DNA from: Clostridiales bacterium UBA7273
GTDB taxonomy: Bacteria > Bacillota > Clostridia > Oscillospirales > Oscillospiraceae
Length of the DNA stretch: 16,581 bases
Reading direction: 5' to 3'
Assembly (NCBI GenBank): GCA_002472405.1
Contig: DKRV01000013.1
Coordinates: forward strand, 56,034 to 72,614
The position numbers and the translations under genes are program-made. This document shows positions 12,873 through 16,581 of this stretch, piece after piece. Under the pieces are notes generated by a model. It saw nothing but the letters and a program-made list of their open reading frames with translations. It ran no database searches and was not told the DNA's origin. Each line of letters starts with the position of its first letter. The first letter of the stretch is position 1.

Positions 12873-12901
12873 TTGCAATTTTCACAAAAAAATGTGATAC
12901 T
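12873..12901 (+). promoter_or_regulatory. promoter region of the sigma/anti-sigma operon, with 16-mer shared with 15008-15023
   Basis: A sigma-A-like reading is TTGCAA (12873-12878), 17 bp, GATACT (12896-12901), with a TGT extension. The stretch ACAAAAAAATGTGATA (12884-12899) is identical to 15008-15023 in front of the solute-binding protein gene. It may be a promoter element recognised by the operon's own sigma factor, or an operator. Confidence 0.55.
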
Positions 12902-12945
12902 TTAGCCAATAATCCGTCTCTATAGTTGGAAGATAGGAGATAATT

Positions 12946-13506
12946 TTGGACGATCGGCGTATTGTTGAGCTTTTTCTGAATCGTTCGGAAGAAGCCTTGC
13001 TACAAATAGATATTAAATACGGCCGCTATTGTCACCGCGTGGCATTCAACGTACTCGGAAACGCTGAGGACAGCGAGGAGTGCGTCAACGATGCCTATAT
13101 GAGGGTGTGGGGCAGCATTCCGCCAAACGAGCCAAGCTCGCTTTCGGCCTATGTCGGCAAGATAACGCGCAATATCGCGCTCGATAAGCTGCGGCAGAAA
13201 AACAGCTCAAAACGCGGAAACGGCGAGGTGCCGGTGCTGCTTGACGAGCTTGCCGAGTGCGTTTCCGGCGTTGACGAGCTTGAGCGCAGGCAGGACTCGG
13301 CGGAGATAATCGATGCGCTCAACGGCTTTCTTGAAACGCTCAGCGCAACAGAGCGCGGCGTTTTTATGCGGCGATACTGGATGATGGAGCCGATAGCGGA
13401 TGTTGCCGCACGGTATGACATATCCGTTTCTAAAACAACAACAATGCTTTTCAGGCTGCGCGGCAGACTGAAAAAACATTTTATGAAAGAAGGTATATCT
13501 CTTTGA
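12946..13506 (+). CDS. sigma-70 family (ECF-like) RNA polymerase sigma factor
   Basis: A 186-residue alternative sigma factor. Region 2 covers about residues 18-90: HRVAFNVLGNAEDSEECVNDAYM running into VWGSIP, then SLSAYVGKITRNIALDKLRQK. The region 4 helix-turn-helix is at about 128-178 (LSATERGVFMRRYWMMEPI, then DISVSKTTTMLFRLRGRLKKHF). It directs RNA polymerase to a small set of promoters when released by its anti-sigma factor. The start is TTG 12946, with TAGGAGA at 12934-12940; no ATG is available near the conserved N-terminus. The stop overlaps the TTG start of the next gene by three bases, the usual coupling of a sigma factor and its regulator. It is divergent from cdsA. Confidence 0.95.
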   Translation: MDDRRIVELFLNRSEEALLQIDIKYGRYCHRVAFNVLGNAEDSEECVNDAYMRVWGSIPPNEPSSLSAYVGKITRNIALDKLRQKNSSKRGNGEVPVLLDELAECVSGVDELERRQDSAEIIDALNGFLETLSATERGVFMRRYWMMEPIADVAARYDISVSKTTTMLFRLRGRLKKHFMKEGISL

Positions 13507-14624
13507 AGAGCGATGACTTGCTCAGACACCTGGGCTCCGTGAAAGATGAATATATTGAAGAGATAATGACCGAAAGCGTCAGATCGGCGCGCCGGCGCTC
13601 TGGGAAGCGCAGCATCGTTGCATCGATCGCGGCAAGCCTCGCGATAGTCATACTCGGAATGGCTGTCATGGCGGCAGACGGCGCAAACGTCGAAAAGGAC
13701 GAAATGACGCTAACAAGCAGCGTTCAGAGCATTCAGATGGCGCGCAACAGCGTGATAATGATAGACGTTAACCCGAGCATCCGCGTTGAGGTAAACGACC
13801 GCAGCACAGTTGTTGCCGTTGAAGGACTCAACGATGATTCAAAGCCCGTCCTCGAGGGACTTGAGCTTAAGGGCAAGGACTATAAGACCGCCGTTTCCGA
13901 GATCGTGACCTCGCTTCAGGAAAAAGAGTATATAACTAACCTCAAAAACTCCATTCTCATAAGCGTTGCCGCGCCGAATGACGATATGTCGAAGGAAATA
14001 CTCTCCGGCGCTGTCGAAACCGTCGAAAGCATTGACAAAGCCATTGATTACGGCCTGTCGATACTCAGTCAGATAGTAAACCTTGACGATGCGGCAGAGG
14101 CAACGGCCGAAAAGTATGGCATATCCGAAGGCCGCGTTGATATCATAAACAAATTCGTTGCCGAGCACAGCGATTACAGCTTTGACAAGCTTGTTGAGAA
14201 TAATATTCAGCTTCTCAATCAGCTGTTTGAGTATGTCGGACTTCCCGAGGGCGTTGAGCGTATCGGCGCCGTTGCGGGTGTTGTTCCGTCCGAGTACGAG
14301 GAAAAGCTCAATCTCGGCGAGCTTAACTGCGATGAGCTTATAAGCTTCACGAGCGCCATCAGCGATTTTTACGATAAGCTCAGCGAGTATTACAGTCCCG
14401 GCGACGTTGCCAAGCGCATCGGCTATGAGTTCAGCATTGCCGAAAGCAGCTCTGAGGATGGCAAAAAGCTCTGGGCGGTTCTGGCCGAGAGTCTTACAAA
14501 GAACATCGGAAACCACGGCGCTATAATCAGCATCGGCCAAAGCACCGTGACCGATTGGATAAATCAAAGCGAGATAGGAAGAGTCATAAAGCATATCGCA
14601 ACCGCGATCATACCTGCCGCCTGA
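13503..14624 (+). CDS. membrane anti-sigma factor with RsgI-like extracytoplasmic domain
   Basis: A 373-residue single-pass membrane protein. A short, charged cytoplasmic part (1-36) is followed by one transmembrane helix (about 37-57). An extracytoplasmic domain begins with an RsgI-type segment, MIDVNPSIRVEVNDRSTVVAV (86-106), EGLN and the GKDYKTAVSEIV / KEYI region to about 145. The remaining 220 residues are mostly helical and lack the carbohydrate-binding modules seen on clostridial RsgI sensors. The start is TTG 13503, overlapping the sigma stop; GAAGG is at 13489-13493. By position and layout it should bind the sigma factor at the membrane and release it on an external signal. The anti-sigma role is inferred, because the N-terminal part is too short and divergent to recognise as a known anti-sigma domain. 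Confidence 0.82.
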   Translation: MKSDDLLRHLGSVKDEYIEEIMTESVRSARRRSGKRSIVASIAASLAIVILGMAVMAADGANVEKDEMTLTSSVQSIQMARNSVIMIDVNPSIRVEVNDRSTVVAVEGLNDDSKPVLEGLELKGKDYKTAVSEIVTSLQEKEYITNLKNSILISVAAPNDDMSKEILSGAVETVESIDKAIDYGLSILSQIVNLDDAAEATAEKYGISEGRVDIINKFVAEHSDYSFDKLVENNIQLLNQLFEYVGLPEGVERIGAVAGVVPSEYEEKLNLGELNCDELISFTSAISDFYDKLSEYYSPGDVAKRIGYEFSIAESSSEDGKKLWAVLAESLTKNIGNHGAIISIGQSTVTDWINQSEIGRVIKHIATAIIPAA

Positions 14625-14662
14625 CATCATTCCTTACCACATACTAAAGCCCACATACACAG

Positions 14663-14696
14663 AAAACATCAGGAGCGTCTGCTCCTGATGTTTTTT
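14663..14696 (+). terminator. terminator of the sigma/anti-sigma operon
   Basis: The 14-bp perfect stem AAAACATCAGGAGC (14663-14676) pairs with GCTCCTGATGTTTT (14681-14694), with a GTCT loop and T's to 14696. Its outer 13 bp are repeated in the terminator at 14914-14945. Confidence 0.93.
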
Positions 14697-14913
14697 AGAC
14701 TGCAAAAAACTATTCTGCAAATGAAAGATAATAGAGTAGCAGGGGAGCACGAGGGGGCAAAGGCCCCACTCGTGATTGGATTAATAGCCATCAAAAACGT
14801 CCGGTACGGACTTTTTGACGAGCGTAGCGAGATTTTTCGTGAAAACTTGTTTTCACAAAAAATGTGGCGTTTTTGAAGCGTGCAAAAAAGTCTATGACTT
14901 TTTTGATACGCTG
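14697..14913. other. hairpin-rich segment between twin terminators, possible structured RNA or small repeat element
   Basis: No gene is supported in the 456-bp gap 14625-15081. This part holds four successive hairpins. They are CACGAG-GGGGC / GCCCC-A-CTCGTG (14748-14774), GTCCG-GTA-CGGAC followed by five T (14799-14816), GTGAAAAC-TT-GTTTTCAC with T5/A5 flanks (14833-14862), and GCGT..AAAAAAGTC / GACTTTTTT..ACGC (14878-14911). A 62-codon open frame across it (14688-14876) starts inside the first terminator and is not credible as a gene. Enclosed by two copies of one terminator palindrome, it resembles a small palindromic repeat element or a structured RNA. No promoter is evident for it. Confidence 0.5.
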
Positions 14914-14945
14914 AAAACATCAGGAGAAATAACTCCTGATGTTTT
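14914..14945 (+). terminator. second copy of the AAAACATCAGGAG terminator
   Basis: AAAACATCAGGAG (14914-14926) pairs with CTCCTGATGTTTT (14933-14945), with an AAATAA loop. It shares all 13 stem pairs with the terminator at 14663-14696. The remaining gap to 15081 contains only the 16-mer at 15008-15023 and the ribosome binding site of the next gene. Confidence 0.85.
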
Positions 14946-15007
14946 ACTTTTATGACCACAATATATACGCATCTTGCATGCCGGACGACACAATACGGTT
15001 GAAAACG

Positions 15008-15023
15008 ACAAAAAAATGTGATA
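15008..15023 (+). promoter_or_regulatory. 16-mer shared with the sigma-operon promoter
   Basis: ACAAAAAAATGTGATA is identical to 12884-12899. It lies 58 bp before the start codon of the solute-binding protein gene, against 46 bp in the sigma operon. The following TATAAAAG could serve as a -10, with TTGAAA further upstream as a poorly spaced -35. Shared control by the sigma factor is a hypothesis. Confidence 0.5.
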
Positions 15024-15081
15024 TAAAAGCTATGTAAAATCAAAAAAGTCCGCGATATGGCAGACAAAAAGGAACGAAATA

Positions 15082-16278
15082 ATGTCAAAAATGAAGTATA
15101 AGATCGCGCTTGCGGCGGCAGCGGTGCTGCTGCTCGGCGGCGCAATATACATATACTTTGCCCACTATGCGCCGTTTAAGCCTGATCAGCCTCAAACGCT
15201 GAGCGTGTGGTATGTAAACGACGACGCGATGTGGTCGGGCTTTAACGCACTGTGCGGCGAGTATAACGAAACAAACGGAGCCGACTGCGGCATAACGATA
15301 AGCGCAAAGGCTTTCGATACGCAGGCGCAGCTATACGAAAGCGTGTGCTCTGCCATTGAAAACGGGGGAGAGCTTCCGGATATCCTCGCCTGCGATACGG
15401 ACTTTGCCGCGTATCTTGACGATGAGGGCAAGCTTGCGGATATGGATAAGTATTTCGGAAGCTGGGAGACCTCGGGGTATGATAAGAGCATGACAACGGT
15501 GGCAAAAGGATCAAAGGGGCTTTCCGCGGTTCCCATAGCGGCCGAAACGAATGTTTTTATAGTAAACACCGATATGTTTGCCGACTCCGAGGCGATATCG
15601 AGCTTTGAAAAGCTATGTTCGGTCGCAGATGAGTATTATAAGCGCACATCCAAGAGCTTTTTCACGATATCGGATTATTCGCTGTTTTTCCGCGATGCCG
15701 TTGCGCAGCTCGGCGAGAGGTTTGACGGCGTAAGCCCCCATGACACCGACAGCGATAACTGCAAATACATCTATAAAATATTAGCCGAAACGGCCTACGA
15801 CCGCGGCTTTACCTCGTCCGGCGGACAGGCGGCAAAAAAGCTTGCCGACGGTGAGATCGCGGCTGCCATCGTTTCCTCGTCCGATCTAATGCAGTATGCC
15901 GATAAGCTCAGCGGCGACGAGTTTGAGTTCGTCAGCTTTCCTTATATGAAGGACGGCAAGCCTGCATATACACAGAAGGTCACGGGAATGACGATACTTG
16001 CATCGGATAAAACTCACGAAAAGTCCGCCGTTATGTTCCTGCGCTGGTTTACCTCGCAGAGCGTAAACAGCAGCTTCGTCGGCGATTCGGGCTATCTTGC
16101 CGCCATAGGCAAAGAAAGCTCATCCTCGGGCTTTGCCCTTTATGATAAGCTTATGGATGCAGTTGAAACAATGCGCAAAAAGGGCGACAGCACGACGAGA
16201 GCGGCCAGCGCCGAGTATTCGGTCAACAGCAGAAACTTTGACAGTGTGCTGAATACGATAATGAATTCACTAAACTAA
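15082..16278 (+). CDS. extracellular solute-binding protein, membrane-anchored
   Basis: A 398-residue protein resembling family 1 (sugar-type) ABC transporter binding proteins. It has an N-terminal membrane helix (about 7-27), then TLSVWYVNDDAMWSGFNALCGEYN (39-62) in the typical first strand and helix. LPDILACDTDF at about 98-108 and AVPIAAETNVFIVNTDMFA at about 148-166 follow, then a late FLRWFTSQ motif. It has no lipobox cysteine after the hydrophobic segment, so it is probably held by an uncleaved helix or cleaved by signal peptidase I. The start ATG 15082 has AAAAGGAA at 15067-15074. No permease or ATPase gene is adjacent, so it may serve a distant transporter or act as a sensor. The 16-mer in front of it is shared with the sigma operon. 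Confidence 0.85.
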   Translation: MSKMKYKIALAAAAVLLLGGAIYIYFAHYAPFKPDQPQTLSVWYVNDDAMWSGFNALCGEYNETNGADCGITISAKAFDTQAQLYESVCSAIENGGELPDILACDTDFAAYLDDEGKLADMDKYFGSWETSGYDKSMTTVAKGSKGLSAVPIAAETNVFIVNTDMFADSEAISSFEKLCSVADEYYKRTSKSFFTISDYSLFFRDAVAQLGERFDGVSPHDTDSDNCKYIYKILAETAYDRGFTSSGGQAAKKLADGEIAAAIVSSSDLMQYADKLSGDEFEFVSFPYMKDGKPAYTQKVTGMTILASDKTHEKSAVMFLRWFTSQSVNSSFVGDSGYLAAIGKESSSSGFALYDKLMDAVETMRKKGDSTTRAASAEYSVNSRNFDSVLNTIMNSLN

Positions 16279-16300
16279 AATATACAGAGGTGCATGAATT

Positions 16301-16581
16301 ATGGAAGGCTTCAGAGTACTGGAGATCAAAAAAAGCGTATTTGAGAATAACGACAGGGAAGCGGATAAGCTCAGACAGGAGCTGAAAAAGGAAAAAACAT
16401 TCCTCCTCAACCTCATGTCGTCCCCTGGTTCGGGCAAGACTACCACGCTCAAGGCAACTATTGCGGCCTTGAAGGACGAAATGCGCATCGGCGTAATGGA
16501 AGCGGATATAGACTCCGATGTTGACGCGCACACGATCGCCGAGACCGGTGCGAAGGTCATCCAGCTGCACACCGGCGGCAT
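16301..16581 (+). CDS. hypB: HypB-type GTPase, hydrogenase nickel insertion protein (5' part, runs off the window)
   Basis: The first 93 codons are present; the gene continues beyond the window. HypB is a cytosolic GTPase that, with HypA, delivers nickel to [NiFe] hydrogenase. The family pattern is clear: an N-terminal LEIKKSVFENNDREADKLR, the P-loop SPGSGKTTTL (41-50, Lys46), then VMEADIDSDVDAHTI (about 65-79) and the QLHTGG segment at the end. The usual EGD of the second motif reads EAD here. There is no metal-binding histidine- or cysteine-rich N-terminus. The start ATG 16301 has AGAGG at 16286-16290. An overlapping ATG at 16294 is out of frame. It lies 22 bases after the solute-binding protein gene, with no terminator between. 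Confidence 0.92.
   Translation, partial: MEGFRVLEIKKSVFENNDREADKLRQELKKEKTFLLNLMSSPGSGKTTTLKATIAALKDEMRIGVMEADIDSDVDAHTIAETGAKVIQLHTGG

Noticed and set aside
13839..14630. 263-codon open frame on the - strand opposite the anti-sigma gene
   Set aside because: No start signals or family match, and it is opposite a gene coupled to the sigma factor by overlap.
14688..14876. 62-codon open frame in the hairpin-rich segment
   Set aside because: It starts within the terminator arm, has no ribosome binding site and runs through several hairpins. I treat the segment as RNA structure or repeat, not coding.
1..16581. CRISPR array, transposase, integrase, phage or defence genes
   Set aside because: I looked for regularly spaced repeats and for such protein families on both strands and saw none. 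The repeats present are pairs, not arrays.

Overview
The window looks like chromosomal DNA of a gut-type Clostridia (Bacillota, probably the Oscillospiraceae/Ruminococcaceae neighbourhood). The evidence is the SAM-I riboswitch in front of metK, PyrR-type RNA attenuation, AGGAGG-like ribosome binding sites, TTG and GTG starts, U-tract hairpin terminators, canonical sigma-A promoters and a sigma/RsgI-like anti-sigma pair. The genus is inferred from style and was not tested by any search.

Left part, + strand. Positions 154-3053 form one transcription unit: promoter, SAM-I riboswitch with terminator, metK, a DUF1643 gene and a nitrilase-fold amidase resembling omega-amidase. Positions 3083-5256 form a second unit, pyrR-uraA, under a PyrR attenuator. 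A tRNA-Gln(CUG) gene follows. Its last 30 bp are duplicated 133 bp downstream, and then come several orphan terminators and repeat fragments (5395-5884).

Middle part. A cysteine-rich 4Fe-4S protein (-) is divergent from a LysR-type regulator (+), with a dyad between them. A terminator-plus-28-bp repeat copied from the tRNA flank lies beyond the regulator, so this pair sits between two copies of a dispersed repeat. Then come a small membrane protein with an Ada-like zinc-binding tail, whose promoter predicts a leaderless mRNA, and a MATE transporter. The MATE promoter carries one copy of a GCAC-W-GTGC palindrome, and a second copy lies upstream of it.

Right part. cdsA-dagK-yihY (-) form a membrane lipid cluster in which DagK and CdsA catalyse consecutive steps. 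Divergent to it are a sigma factor and its membrane anti-sigma factor with an RsgI-like extracytoplasmic domain. A 456-bp gene-free region then holds two near-identical terminators enclosing a run of four hairpins. A membrane-anchored solute-binding protein and the 5' end of hypB close the window. A 16-bp sequence is shared between the upstream regions of the sigma operon and the solute-binding protein gene, which suggests common control.

I found no phage, transposase, CRISPR array or defence operon. The most unusual items are the hairpin-rich segment at 14663-14945, the sigma/anti-sigma pair with its shared upstream 16-mer, the tRNA-end and terminator duplications, the twin palindromes at the MATE promoter, and the cysteine-rich ferredoxin-like protein.
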